DNA from: Callorhinus ursinus
Lineage: Eukaryota > Chordata > Mammalia > Carnivora > Otariidae
Direction: 5' to 3'
DNA length: 64,000 nucleotides
Assembly: GCF_003265705.1 (NCBI RefSeq)
Contig: NW_020312902.1
Span: forward strand, 7,398,811-7,462,810
Shown: one piece after another, positions 11,161 through 22,259 of the stretch
Numbering within the stretch: position 1 is the stretch's first letter
Layout of the letters: each line of letters opens with the position of its first letter
Notes under the pieces: generated by a model
Told to the model about the DNA's origin: nothing
Seen by the model: only the letters and a program-made list of their open reading frames with translations
Databases searched by the model: none
Program-made: the position numbers and the translations under genes

Positions 11161-11885
11161 CTGATATGCTATTATTAGACAAGTAGTTGCCAAAGAAACA
11201 AATGGTTCAGCTTCTTTATTCTATCAATAAGTCCAGAGATATCTATATTCAGAGATATGGTCCAGAATACAGTATGGAGATAGCAAGGTTACACAGCCAA
11301 TGAGGGGCAGAGTTCAGACCAGAATCAGGTTTTCCAACCCCAATACCCCAGCCCTCTTCACCCCCAAATCACTTTCTTATCTTCATCCTTCACCCTTCCT
11401 CATCTCCATCCTCCAAGGAGACACTTGCTGTTGATTTTCTCAATTTAAATCTATAATTAATATGAAGAAAACATTGCCAAAACTTTCCTTGTTGAAGCAA
11501 TCAACTCTTATTTTTAAAATCTCTCTTTAGGTTTAATCAGCAGGGATATGGTAAGTTGATTTCAAGGGCTCCTTGGTACAGTTTGGGGAAAGTTGAGCCA
11601 GCTCAATCCCAGCATGAGCACCAAGGTCTGATGATTACTTTCTTTAAGAATCAAAACAGAGGTCTCTTCACCTTGATTTTGTAATGAAGCAAAAGAAGAG
11701 GCAGAGCCAAGTGGGTATAGTTGTTCAAGCCAGAGCTTTCTCAGGAAGTGCTGTAAGCACGGGAAATTTGATTTGAATTGGGAGATTGTGATTCTCTACA
11801 GCCTTGACTTCTTAGAACCAGTGCATTTTACCTTCAGTAGGGTCATCCTGGCTTTCACAGCTACGGGGCAATAGAAGAGGCAATA
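11161..11885. other. Single-copy sequence
   Basis: No gene is recognised. Around 11270-11330, 'aaggttacacagccaatgag' and 'gcagagttcagaccagaatc' suggest a further antisense MIR scrap. Confidence 0.4.
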
Positions 11886-12290
11886 CTGTATGAATCAGGA
11901 CCCTTTGACTTGCAAGTGACAGAAAACACAATGTAAACTGGCTTATGCAAAAAGAGAAATTTGGAGAGCCCATTTAGGTGGCACCTCCAAGGATAGGGCT
12001 CTTTATGAAGTGTGACTTGACACATGTCATCGTGTGACCTAAAGAGTTGACTTCTTTCTGCCTTTTGCCTTTGTTTTCTGCTGTGTTAGCACCATTTTCC
12101 AATGAATTCTTCTTTTTTAAGAGTATGGTGATCATAGCAGCTCAAATTCAAATACAATGAAAAAAAAAAAAAAGGAGTATGCTTCCCCAGTAGCTCAAAT
12201 GAAATCCTGGACGTAATTCAAACCAATCACTATGGCCAAGTTTCACCTGCTGGAAGACCAGTGGTGAAATGTACTGAGGAAATAGAACAT
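11886..12290 (+). mobile_element. Unassigned old interspersed repeat
   Basis: 'ctttgacttgcaagtgacag' ... 'aactggcttatgcaaaaaga' ... 'accaatcactatggccaag' follows a mammalian repeat pattern I know only as 'GGTTGCAAGTGACAGAAACCC...CTGGCTTAAGCAAAA...AACCAATCACTGTGGCC'. Related pieces appear at about 17.1, 30.3 and 46.5 kb. I cannot name the family. A 13-A run at about 12160 interrupts it. Confidence 0.4.
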
Positions 12291-13059
12291 TTAATGAGAG
12301 GAAAATAGAATCCTAGACTGGCATTACCTGATCTACTTGTACTGTTGTGCCATCTTGGATGGTTAATTGATCTTAGGACTAAATTTTGCTCCCTGTGAAA
12401 TGGGGGACAAAATCACATCTAAGGGATGTTCCAGTTTTCATATGTGACAAATGGATTTTTGATTGGTGGAATGTTCTGTCATTTGAGAGTTAAAGAGATT
12501 CAATTGTATCATCCACAAAGTAATCTAAGAAGGGTTTTAGGTACAAGTTCCATATTTCACCTAGAGGAGGGAAGGCAGAGGGGGCAGCATGACTGTCCCA
12601 AAAGGAATCTAAACTTAAAGTTGGGAAAACTATCTAGTCGAGTGAAATCAGAGACTGTTAACAAAAGTTTGATGAATGAATGCTGAACAGCTTAAAATTA
12701 TAAATTTCACTTAAAAAATCAGAAACCAGTTTATACTAATGACCATGCTTAAAATTGACATCACACTATTACGCATTTTCATAAAGGGATTGGGTCTCTA
12801 AAACACTGGAATTTTTTATTCAACATAACATTTCCTTCAGTTATCTAGACAACCATTATTCATCAAGAATTAACTCATACCCCACCTCTTCTGGGAGAAA
12901 AGAAAAGAAACAACAAAAACCTTCTTTGTGACTTTTCATTGGATTGTGTTCTGCATTTTGTCACTATTAATATTGCCTCTCCTATGTAATTTAATTCTTT
13001 ACAACATGAAGTCTTTCTCTCCGTCTTTGTGTGGGCGTGTTTTGTATACCTGTAAATAT
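12291..13059. other. Single-copy sequence
   Basis: No repeat or gene is recognised. Confidence 0.45.
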
Positions 13060-13475
13060 AGTCATTCTTGACTAGATCTCATAGCATCATTATCACTGTA
13101 GATGATTCCTTCCATCTAAAAGTATTCTCTTCACTACCTTGTTCTCCTTATATGTTACCTCTGGGTGTTTCCTTCAGTCCCTTTTCTGTACTCCTCTTCA
13201 TCTGCTTTTCTTTTCATTGTTGCTACTTTTCAGGCTGCTGTCCAGACCCACTTCTCTCAGCTCCCACACTGTCTCTGTATAACTACACCCACCCCTATGG
13301 TTTTACTAATTCATTTTCTGGGGCCTCCTGAAGCTGTGTTCCTGGTGCTGGTCTAATCATTTCCCCAAATTCTAGGTGTATGTATATACCAGATTTCTCT
13401 ACTTGGATCTTTTGTGGCCACTTCAAGCCTCCAAAATGAAATCAATGAGTTCTCCTCATCTCTTCTTCTTCTTCT

Positions 13476-13706
13476 GTTTTTAAAGATTTTATTTATTTAT
13501 TTTAGAGAGCAAGAAAGAGAGAGAATGAGAGGGAGGGAGAGTGCGTGCTGAGGGGAGGGGCAGAGGGAGAGGAGAGAGGGAATCTCAGGCAGACTCCACA
13601 CTGACTGGGGAGCCTAACATGGGGCTCAATCTCATGACCCTGAGATCATGACCTGAGCCAAAATGGAGAGTCAGATGCTTAACCGACTGAGCCACCCAGG
13701 TGCCCC
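13476..13706 (-). mobile_element. Can-SINE, first of a tandem pair
   Basis: TTTTTAAAGATTTTATTTAT, a GA-rich stretch, GATCATGACCTGAGCC, GAGCCACCCAGGTGCCCC. Target copy CTCCTCATCTCTTCTT lies at 13452-13467 and a second copy at 13708-13724. It shares its target with the next SINE. Confidence 0.95.
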
Positions 13707-13720
13707 TCTCCCCATCTCTC

Positions 13721-13937
13721 TCTTTTTTTTTAATTTTTTCTTTTTTTTATTCATGTTACAGAAAGAGAGATAAGAGAGAGAGAGAGGGAATATGAGCAGG
13801 GGCGAGAGGCAGAGGGAGAGGGAGAAGCAGACTCCTCACTGAGCCAGGAGCCTGATATGGGGCTCAATTCCAGGACCCTGAGATCATCCTCTGAGCTGAA
13901 GGCAGATGTTTAACCATCTGAGCTACCCAGGCGCCCC
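13721..13937 (-). mobile_element. Can-SINE, second of a tandem pair
   Basis: T-rich start, TTATTCATGTTACAGAAAGA, GGCAGAGGGAGAGGGAGAAG, GAGCTACCCAGGCGCCCC. The target sequence recurs a third time right after it (CTCCCCATCTCTTCTT, 13937-13952). Its body differs from its partner's, so this is a second insertion rather than a duplication of the first. Confidence 0.95.
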
Positions 13938-14335
13938 TCCCCATCTCTTCTTAACCACACAAACCTGTTTATCGTCATCCAGACTTTCCCATATAAGTAA
14001 ATACCATTCCAATGGAGTTGCCCAAGTCAAAAACCTGTAAGTTATTCTTACTGCTTCTCCCTATATTACGTCCAATCAATCACCGAATTTTCTGAATTCT
14101 GCCCCTCACATCTCTCTTAAAAGTTGTGTGTCTACATTCCTACTACCAATACACTAATCCAAGGCCACTGTCTTCTGCAGCCCCAAAGGAGCCTACCAAC
14201 TGTAACTATTCCCCCGTGTCATCATTTCTTCCCATCCGCAAGTCCCTCGACTGCTCTCCTTCCTCCTCCCAGAGAGTGCTTTCACGAATGCTGGCAGGAA
14301 AGTGGACTCTTTCTTAAGAATGATCAGTGACTGCT

Positions 14336-15150
14336 CCTTGTTGTTAGTATGAAAAAAATATTCTTACAATAATCTTGCATGGTTTATTCCCCAGTTGTCT
14401 CTCTTGTACCACTCCTACCGTCCTTCTTTCACTCCCAAACTCGGGTCAACTCAGACGTGGGAACCATTTCATAAAAAGTGGAAATGCCAAGCCACAATCG
14501 GCACCCAATTTAAACACGCCAAAGGGCTTGAAGAAATATTTTTCATTTTTGATTGCAGTTAACAGCACATTTTAAGATCATATTTTAATCAATTTTTTAT
14601 TAAAACACAGCATTTTAAGGGCTATTTTCCTCCTGTCATGATTTTTTGGCAAGTGACCTTTCCTGACTTGGCAAAGGTTCCCAAAATTTAAGGTGTGAAA
14701 GAATCTACCAGGAAATTCCTAAAAATAAAAATATAAAAATAAACAAAGCCTCTAATAGCCTGATAGATTCATATTCAATGAACTCCTAGGTAGGGCCTAG
14801 GATTCTGCATTCTAATGAGCTCCCAAAGTGACTCTGATGTAAGAGATGTGAAAATTACAACCTGAGATGGTTTCAAGGGTCCAGTATTGTCTTGCGGCAT
14901 CCATATGGGTCCCTGCTTCCTGACAGCTCAGTGCAGTCACTGAATAAAACATGTGTTTTAAGCTTTTTATCCAACCCTTTCATGTGTGTTTTAACCAATT
15001 TTCTTGGATAAGGAGTGAATTCTTACAAGCCTAGCTCTATTCTTGTCTCTTGTCCCGGGGTGGTGTTCAGTCAATATCTGCTGCCCCTATAGCCATGGCC
15101 TCTTCTGCATGGGCTCATACCCTTCATGTGTTCTCTTGTCCTCAGGGTTT
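14336..15150. other. Single-copy sequence
   Basis: No repeat is recognised. Local AT-rich stretches at 14560-14760. Confidence 0.45.
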
Positions 15151-15460
15151 ATAAAATGTCTCTGATGTATATATAATATTTAGGTGTAATATATATATGA
15201 GTTATATATATATGTTTCTATAGGTTTCTCTCTATATATAACTTGTATATGTATTACACCTAAATATTATATATACATCATAGACATTTTATATATGTGT
15301 GTTTATATATAGCTTGTATATGTATTATATATATAGGTTGTACATATATTATACATATAAATAGTTTGTGTATATATTATACGTAGTACATAAATATTAT
15401 ATATAACATAAATATTATATATACATATATAATGTACATATATAATTTATAATTAATTTT
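15151..15460. repeat. AT-rich low-complexity block
   Basis: About 300 bp of alternating TA with recurring words TATGTATTA, CTTGTATATG and AAATATTATATAT. Contains the inverted repeat at 15153-15290. Probably grew by slippage and hairpin-mediated copying. Confidence 0.9.
15153..15290. repeat. 58-nt near-perfect inverted repeat (hairpin/cruciform)
   Basis: Left arm 15153-15210 and right arm 15233-15290 are reverse complements at 54 of 58 positions, with a 22-nt spacer. Three of the four mismatches would be G-T wobble pairs in a folded strand. The non-simple part of each arm (AAAATGTCTCTGATG and TAATATTTAGGTGTAA with its mate TTACACCTAAATATTA) shows a genuine palindrome rather than chance TA pairing. 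Confidence 0.93.
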
Positions 15461-15511
15461 CTAATTCTGAACATTTTTGGAAATGTGCTTTCCTCTGTTC
15501 TATCTCTTCCT

Positions 15512-15730
15512 GTCAGTGATTCATTTAGCAACTATTTAACAAGTGCCTTCTAGGCTCCCAGTTCTGTGATGGCCACTGGTAGATCTAATAATGAGTAAGT
15601 CAAACTTTGTCCCAGTTTCCACAGAGCTTCTAGTCCATTGGCAGAGGAAGCCAGGAAATAAGAGCATTGCACAACACCTTCTTTAATTACAGTTGTGGAA
15701 GTGGTGTGAAGAAGAAATACGGTACACAAT
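15512..15730 (-). mobile_element. L2 LINE 3' end (antisense)
   Basis: 'gattcatttagcaactattt', 'aacaagtgccttctaggctc' and 'tctagtccattggcagagga' follow the complement of the L2 3' end (ATTCATTCAACAAATATTTATTGAGCACC...). Confidence 0.5.
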
Positions 15731-17059
15731 AATAGCAAATACCATGGGGGTCACGCACACACAAACTCACCCACATACTGTTAGGCTTGCCTTCTTTAGT
15801 TTCCACAGCACTTACAGGGGAAAAAAGAACCTCTTTGCCCCAAACACTGGATGATGTTAGATCTGGCAGTTGATCAAGAATATTATTAGCTTCATGGGGT
15901 TGTCCTGGGTCCTAGAATATCATTTAATGTTTAGGGAGAAGTTTAAGATGGTGATATTTTTCTCAAATTTGATTTAAAAGAAATAATACCCAATAAAACC
16001 ACTTTTCTGTTATAAGATTCTATAAGATGAAGAAAATATATTGAACCTGTGCTAGGTGTGTGTTCTGTTGCCTCGGCCTAGAAAAAAGAACGTTTGTTAT
16101 CTGCTGTGGAGTCTAACTGTCCACACTGCCCAGTTAAAATGATGTTTCAGAAGGGCACATGGAACAGATGCATTGCAGTTGAGGGGCACTGTGGATGGGT
16201 ATGGTGTTTGTATTCCTTTTGGGTATCTCCATTTTCAGGCTTCAAGATTCATGATGAGCTCTCCTGGAGTTGACACTCCTCCCCCAGTCCCCTGAAGAAA
16301 AAGGGCTATTTTGGGGGTGGGTGACTTAGTAATGTTTGAACCTTTGCAGTGATGGAATAATAATAATTATGGTGATGACGATAGGGAAAATGCAATCTAT
16401 TGTGACTGAGTACTTCTTATCATGACCATTTTTACTTTGCTGAAGCCTCTGTGCATCCCATGTAGATGTGTTCCCTGCTGAGCAGTATGTTTCCAGCTGA
16501 GGCTATGGAGAGAGGGCATGCCAGCCACTATGCTCATGGCCTTGTCCAAAGCAATGGCTCTTTCTTGTCAGCTAGCTGGCTGCCAGGCTCAATAAGAGGG
16601 CATGCTGATTTCCCAATATACTGCTTTGCTGGGACTGGAATCAAAGCTGTCACGAGTAAAGAGTTCTTTCATCTTTCTTTTCTCCCTGCTTATACATTCA
16701 GTGGGGATTCATCAGTGAAAATGTGACCAGCAAAAGGCAAAGGCCCTGTTAGTCTTTAAAACTCATAAAGATAATTTTCAGGTCTTAATTGTCTAAAGAT
16801 GACATGCATATTGATTTAAATATTGGCTTTAGGGCTGCAAATCAGTTACAATAACTTTCTCACCTGTCTGTTAAGTCTATTGTTTTCTGCCTCTGTAGGA
16901 TTATGAAGTTCCTATCTGAAAGACTTGTTGGAGCATGGGAGGCATCCCTGATTTTTCTGGGAAATGTGTTAGCAGTTTCTAGAAGTTATAAGTCAACTGT
17001 AACAGTGATGCAGTACCATGAGTTATCAAATACAAAAGCCTTTTAAAAATGAGCCAGCA
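15731..17059. other. Single-copy sequence
   Basis: No repeat or exon is recognised. The frame at 16466-16726 (86 codons) has no known domain. Confidence 0.45.
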
Positions 17060-17460
17060 GTATTGTGTTGGTCAGAGATCTGTTGTTTGAAAGTGATAGC
17101 AAGCCAACTAATGTGGCCTACACCAAAAGATTCATTTACTGGAAAGTTCAAGTGTTGAAAATTCCATCAGGTATGGCTGGATCCAGGAGTCCAAATCACA
17201 TAATCAGTGCTTTGTTCTTCTTTCATAGTTTCACTTTTCTTTGTTCTCCATTGCCTTCACTACTGGACATGTGGTGACCCCTGGAGGCTCAGTCTTGCAC
17301 AACCTTACACCTATGAGATGGCAGCTGTAGTCTTTCTGGGCCCCAGAATTCACTCCGATTGGACTAACATAGGTAGCATCACCAATCTCTGAGACAATCA
17401 CTGTGGTCAAGCAGAAGGAATATGCTCCAGGCCTAGATCCTATGACTACCCTGGAAAATG
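17060..17460 (+). mobile_element. Unassigned old interspersed repeat
   Basis: 'gtttgaaagtgatagcaagc', 'ggatccaggagtccaaatca', 'agacaatcactgtggtcaag' resemble the same unnamed family as 11886-12290. The TGGATCCAGG and CAATCACTGTGG words are its best-kept parts. Confidence 0.4.
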
Positions 17461-17654
17461 AATGTAGGTATGAGGTTAGCTGATTAATGCCACCCAAATC
17501 ACATGAACAGAAAGTTCAGGAGGGATTCTTCCCCAAAGGAAAACAAGGTTGTCATTTTCAAAAGATAGAAAAATGGACACTGGGCAGACAAAAAGGAGTC
17601 AATGTGCATTACTTGTATCATAGAACATCCCAGGACCCTTCCTTACAGAGCATC

Positions 17655-18075
17655 CATCCCCACTCTTGCCCTTGTCAACTAGGCTTGAGCCACTATGCCT
17701 TCCTTTAGGGCCTTGAATGCAGTGAGCTTCATCCCACCTAAAGTTCTCCTCACTTGCACTGCATTAAGCAACTCTAGGTTTCCTGAATAAGCCCTTCATA
17801 TTTATGCCTCCAAATTCAGCTCTTCCCTCTCTCTCGTCCATCCTGCTTGTGAGTTCTCTTCATCTTTCAAGGCCCAGACCAATTATCAGCTTCACTTCTC
17901 CCCTCCCCAAATGCCCCTCATGATTCCTTTCTCTATTTTCTCATAGGTCCATTAGAAGAGTGGTCAAGTTGTAGTCTTGTGAGGTACTGTTGTTGCTTTG
18001 GTTTCCCCAGATAGTCTGTAAGCTCTTCGAGAATCTGAGCTATGTCTTTTGCATCTTTATATAATTTACTGGTAC
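17655..18075 (+). mobile_element. L2 LINE 3' end (sense)
   Basis: 'tcatctttcaaggcccagac', 'gatagtctgtaagctcttcg', 'agaatctgagctatgtcttt' match the L2 3' end (CTTCAAGACCCAGCTCAAATG ... GACTGTAAGCTCCTTGAGGGCAGGG). Confidence 0.7.
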
Positions 18076-18149
18076 AGTCATATCAAAATAGCACTTTAAG
18101 AGGTTTTCTTATAAAGGTAACTGTTTTTAATATTACCTTAATAAACCCA

Positions 18150-18395
18150 CTTGTAATGCATAAATGAGCTAAATACTTTACATCCACTGTTTCACTTATG
18201 CCTCACAAAATCCTGTAAGATAGGGATTATTTATTATTATGCCACTCTACGGATGAGAAAACTAAGGCTCACAGAAGTTAAGAAACTTGCCCATGGTTCT
18301 GCAGCTGATAAGTAGTAAAGCTGGAATTTGAATCCTCATCTCATTGATTCCAAACTTTGAGATGTTAACCACTGTGCAAACTGTCCCTTAGCCTG
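18150..18395 (-). mobile_element. MIR SINE (antisense), fairly complete
   Basis: 'aaatactttacatccactgt', 'ggatgagaaaactaaggctc', 'acagaagttaagaaacttgc', 'gatgttaaccactgtgcaaa' follow the whole antisense MIR core in order. Confidence 0.85.
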
Positions 18396-19334
18396 ACACT
18401 GTGTTTGCAAGTGAATAACTGCGCAGATATCAATGGATGTACCAGAGAGATGCCACTTGCCCACTCTGCCCCACCCCATCCTATCCCCCCTGGCAATAAA
18501 CTCTGCTTTTTGCATATGGAATTCTCCACAGCAATAGATTAAGTGTTGAGATATTCGTTGTGCCCATTTTTTAAGGATCTTTATTCCCTACTTTGCAACT
18601 AATCCACCATGAGTACCCTGTCCTAATGAATGGGATGGTTCTTTCTGTAATAAAAGTTCATAGTTGACGCTATTTTTTCAAAATGTGTGCCAATAATGGA
18701 GATCACAGTTGCTCCTTCTTATGTAAACAGGGCAGTCTGACTTGCATCCAGTAGGTGTCACTAGACTTTCCTCTCCTGGCTACAGCCATAACTGAATACG
18801 GAGTTGTTCTATCACTAAGCGGCTGCTGAAAGGGACACGTCGAATGTTGCAACATTCCATTGCTTCCTAAAAGCTAAATCATCCTAGTTAGAGCAGCGTT
18901 CCTCCCCAGATTGCACTCAACTTCCTCTCTGCCCTACAGCATGGCCGGATAGATCAAATAGCAGTACTTAATACACAGGAGGGATGTGTACCCAGCCCCA
19001 AGTGTGGCACCATAGACCACCCTTGCAGGTGCTGGCTCCTTGGCACAGCTTAGAGCTGATGATGGGGAGGAGAAGATACAGATGCATTTCAAGTCCTTAA
19101 GAGGAAAAATGCCTCCAGAATGTCTGGATTGGAGTGATAGGTTGTGCCAGGAAACTTTCTCTGCATTGCTAGGGCAGCTGGATGCCTTGACTAGGGGTAG
19201 TATCTAGACCCTCAACCAACATCTCTTAAATCTCTCCTAAGAATCCAAATGATTGTAGAAGCTAAAAAAGATATACAGATGTAAATAGCATGGTTCCTTT
19301 ATTCCTATATTCTAGGAATTTACTGGCTACTAAT
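18396..19334. other. Single-copy sequence
   Basis: No repeat or gene is recognised. Confidence 0.45.
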
Positions 19335-20000
19335 ACCCATTGATTCAGCCAGTGCCTACTGGGCACTTACTGAAGAACTGGGGATAGAGTGCTAGACTAG
19401 ACAGGGCATGATTCCTGCCACAAAGGAGCTTGCAGCCTAGGAGAGAATACAAACATTAAATAAGTAATGACACAGTACTAGTATGTACTAGTATGATTAG
19501 TAAGTTAACAAATACCGTGAGAACATATAGCAAGGAAGTCAGGTGAGAGGGAGTCAAAGGCCTTCTAGAAGAGATTATTTTAAGGGGAGACCCAAAAGTG
19601 AGTTGGAATTAGATGGGAGAATGGAGAGAAGGAAGGAAAAGAAGAGAATGGTGTCAGACAAAGGAAAGAGTCTATGTGAAGGTCCAAAGGGAGGATGGAA
19701 TGAGGTGCTTTCAAAGCACTGAAAGAAAGTCTGTGGGGCTGGTGGGCAAGTGGCAGAGGTGGCACTGAAAAGATTGATGGATAAGGCCAGATGACACAAG
19801 GCCTTCTACACCACTTTAAGGAACTGAGAATGTACTCAACAGCAATGAGAGTCACTGTTGGATTTTTAAGAGTGTCATGATATAAGGTGTTCATTTGTTT
19901 AGTTATTCAACAGTATTTATTGCACAGTTATATGTGCCAGTGTGCCCAGGGCTGGAGACGAATAGAGATATAAACTGCAATGAAATATTTAAAAAGTAAT
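19335..20000 (-). mobile_element. L2 LINE (antisense), two adjoining pieces
   Basis: 'ggagcttgcagcctaggaga', 'ggccttctagaagagattat', 'gggagaatggagagaaggaa' and 'aaggccttctacaccacttt' match antisense L2. A second antisense L2 3' tip follows at about 19885-20000 ('agttattcaacagtatttat'). A 10-bp tandem TACTAGTATG lies near 19476-19495. Confidence 0.6.
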
Positions 20001-20301
20001 TCTGATTCAGGAAGAGAGAAGCTAGGCAAGTCATCTCAGAATGAAAAAACCCTGCCACAAAAAAAGCCATTGGGCATCCTGGCATGGCTCAGGATCTGTT
20101 CCAAACCCTGAAGATTCAATAGTGAATTAGACTCAGTCATCATCAAGAAGAATATTTATAGTATGCATTTAAGATCAGGAAGAAGGCTATAGTAAGTCAG
20201 AGATGAGAACAAAAATTTAGAGTCAATAGAAAGACTTGCTCTTGTAGATAGACACTGAGAGTGTGACATAGTTAAAGCAAATATCAAGGATACAGGCATT
20301 T

Positions 20302-20444
20302 TTTTAAAAGTTTTATTTATTTACTGTAGAGAGACAGAGAGCACAGGGAACCCATCAAGGGCTTAATCTCACGACCCTGAGATCATGACCTGAGCCTAAA
20401 ACCAGAAGTCAGACCTTTAACTAACTGAGCCACCCAGGTGCCCC
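20302..20444 (-). mobile_element. Can-SINE with internal deletion (antisense)
   Basis: Has both ends (AAAAGTTTTATTTATTTACT; GAGCCACCCAGGTGCCCC) and a 16-bp target duplication, AAGGAT[A/C]CAGGCATTT, at 20286-20301 and 20445-20460. It is only 143 bp, lacking about 50 bp of the central purine-rich body and the GGGAGCCCGATG segment. Confidence 0.95.
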
Positions 20445-20460
20445 AAGGATCCAGGCATTT

Positions 20461-21831
20461 TAGTGTTTACATTTTTACAGTAATGATTCCATTTTGTGAA
20501 AACTGACTGTGTCATACAAAGAGGAACCAGGACTCCATGGAGAGATGGCTGGTTTCAGGTCTGAGACAGGACATGTACAAGATCAGCCTGAGCCATCTTT
20601 TCATACGGGATAGTAAAGAAGCAATCAAAGAGGAATAGAGTCATATCAAAAGGACACCAGAACAAGCTTGAGGGGGTCTCTCACTGACCACATATGGAAT
20701 AATTTGAACATCAAACAAATAAACCTCAATTGATAATGACCTCAGTAAAATTATAAAAATCTATAGATTTGTCATCATGGTTAAAATATACAGACCTCTC
20801 CCCAAAATAATCCAAGAAGCCTCATTGGTCAACATTCAAAGTAACTCCTCACTCTGAAAATTGGCAAGGGAGGGGAATTAATTAGATATTTATTCTGCCT
20901 TTCCTGGGTAAGCAGTATTTCAACATCATCCCAGCCCTAGTTGGAGAAGGTACTTCTTTATAGAATTCCAGTAATACATTTGGAAGGATTGAAGAAATGA
21001 CAGAATTAAGAAATCAACATTTTGCAATTTGTAATGAAATGATTAATTTAGGTACAGATTATCAATAAATAAAAACATTGTTTAAATATATGAGGGACTT
21101 TGTGAAGGAGAGAGCAGGTTCTTACATCTGAACCTGTGGATCCCTTTAAGCATTAAACCAGACTAGAAAATTTTGCTACCTGAGGCAAAATGAAAACCAT
21201 AGCACCACCTGTGAGGTATTTGTGGAACTAAAAGGTCAAACCTGAATAGAATTGAGGGTTCACCCTTAGAGCTAAATGTTTGTTTATAAGACATATGGAG
21301 TAAACAACAGCTACCCTGTCTTAAGGATGAGAATATGAAACCCTTTAATGGGGGTTAAAAGAATCTTACCTCGTCAAACAGAGAAGCAGATCTGTGGGCA
21401 AAAGTTCACGCTTAGATGGTGTCTATAATTTTCTTTTCCTATATAATTCTCTGAGGTTTTTTCTGGATCAGCAAAGAGGTGGGAGTGCTACCATGGCTGA
21501 GACATAACTAGCTCTATTTTCAGTAAAATGACACTAACTGGCATCACTGCCTACTGCATGGCAGTCACCCTGTTAGTGGCTTTCCAAAAGTTAACTCATT
21601 CAGTGCAAGGTAAATTTTCATTAAAAGCAGAACAGTCTGGAGAAACGATTCTAGAAAAGAGCAATGAACATCTACTGTTTACTTTTCCTTCTCCAGAAAC
21701 CCAGGGAGAATGGCTACAGAAACACCAGGTACTTGTGATTCTGTAACCACAGATGAAACTCCTAGCCAGGCATCCCTAGAGTTTCCACATTACGGAGGAG
21801 ACATAAGTAAGAAATTACTGTTTGCTTTGGT
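20461..21831. other. Single-copy sequence
   Basis: No repeat is recognised over 1.3 kb. The frame at 21528-21746 (72 codons) is unsupported by splice-site context that I can trust. Confidence 0.45.
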
Positions 21832-22130
21832 TATTTTTTTTTATGTTATGTTAGTCACCATACAATACATCATTAGTTTTTGATGTGGTGATCCATTGTT
21901 TTCATATAACACCCAGTGCTCCATGCAGTACGTGCCCTCCTTAATACCCATCACCGGGCTAACCCATCCCCCCTCCCCCCTCCCCTCTAAAACCCTTGGT
22001 TTGTTTCTCAGAATCCATAGTCTCTCATGGTTCATCTCTCCCTCCGATTCCCCCCCCTTCATTTTTCCCTTCCTTCTCCTAATGTCCTCCATGGTATTCC
22101 GTATGTTCCACAAATAAGTGAAACCATATG
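21832..22130 (-). mobile_element. Young carnivore LINE-1 3' end (antisense)
   Basis: Poly-T, 'ttatgttatgttagtcacca', 'cattagtttttgatgtggtg', 'cctccttaatacccatcacc', C-rich runs, 'ctcatggttcatctctccct' and 'cctaatgtcctccatggtat', ending in the complement of the ORF2 tail (ccacaaataagtgaaacca). 5'-truncated just inside ORF2. The target duplication is unclear. Confidence 0.93.
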
Positions 22131-22259
22131 AGAATTGACATTGTTTAATCAGTTACAAAGGTGTCTATGCAGAGCTTGTGAGGAAATTTGTTAGGATGTG
22201 GTTTTGTAGGCAGTGGATATTGCAAAGAACAAAATATGTTCATAGAATGAGTTATCTGC

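Larger units (their letters stand above)
13060..14335 (+). mobile_element. L2 LINE fragment (sense), split by two SINEs
   Basis: Pyrimidine-rich L2 ORF-region text: 'ttacctctgggtgtttcctt', 'caggctgctgtccagaccca' before the SINEs and 'gtccaatcaatcaccgaatt', 'ttctgaattctgcccctcac' after them. The two halves (13060-13467 and 13953-14335) appear to be one element. Very diverged, so the edges are approximate. Confidence 0.5.

Noticed and set aside
19476..19495. TACTAGTATG tandem as a regulatory palindrome
   Set aside because: Only two units within antisense L2; most likely slippage.
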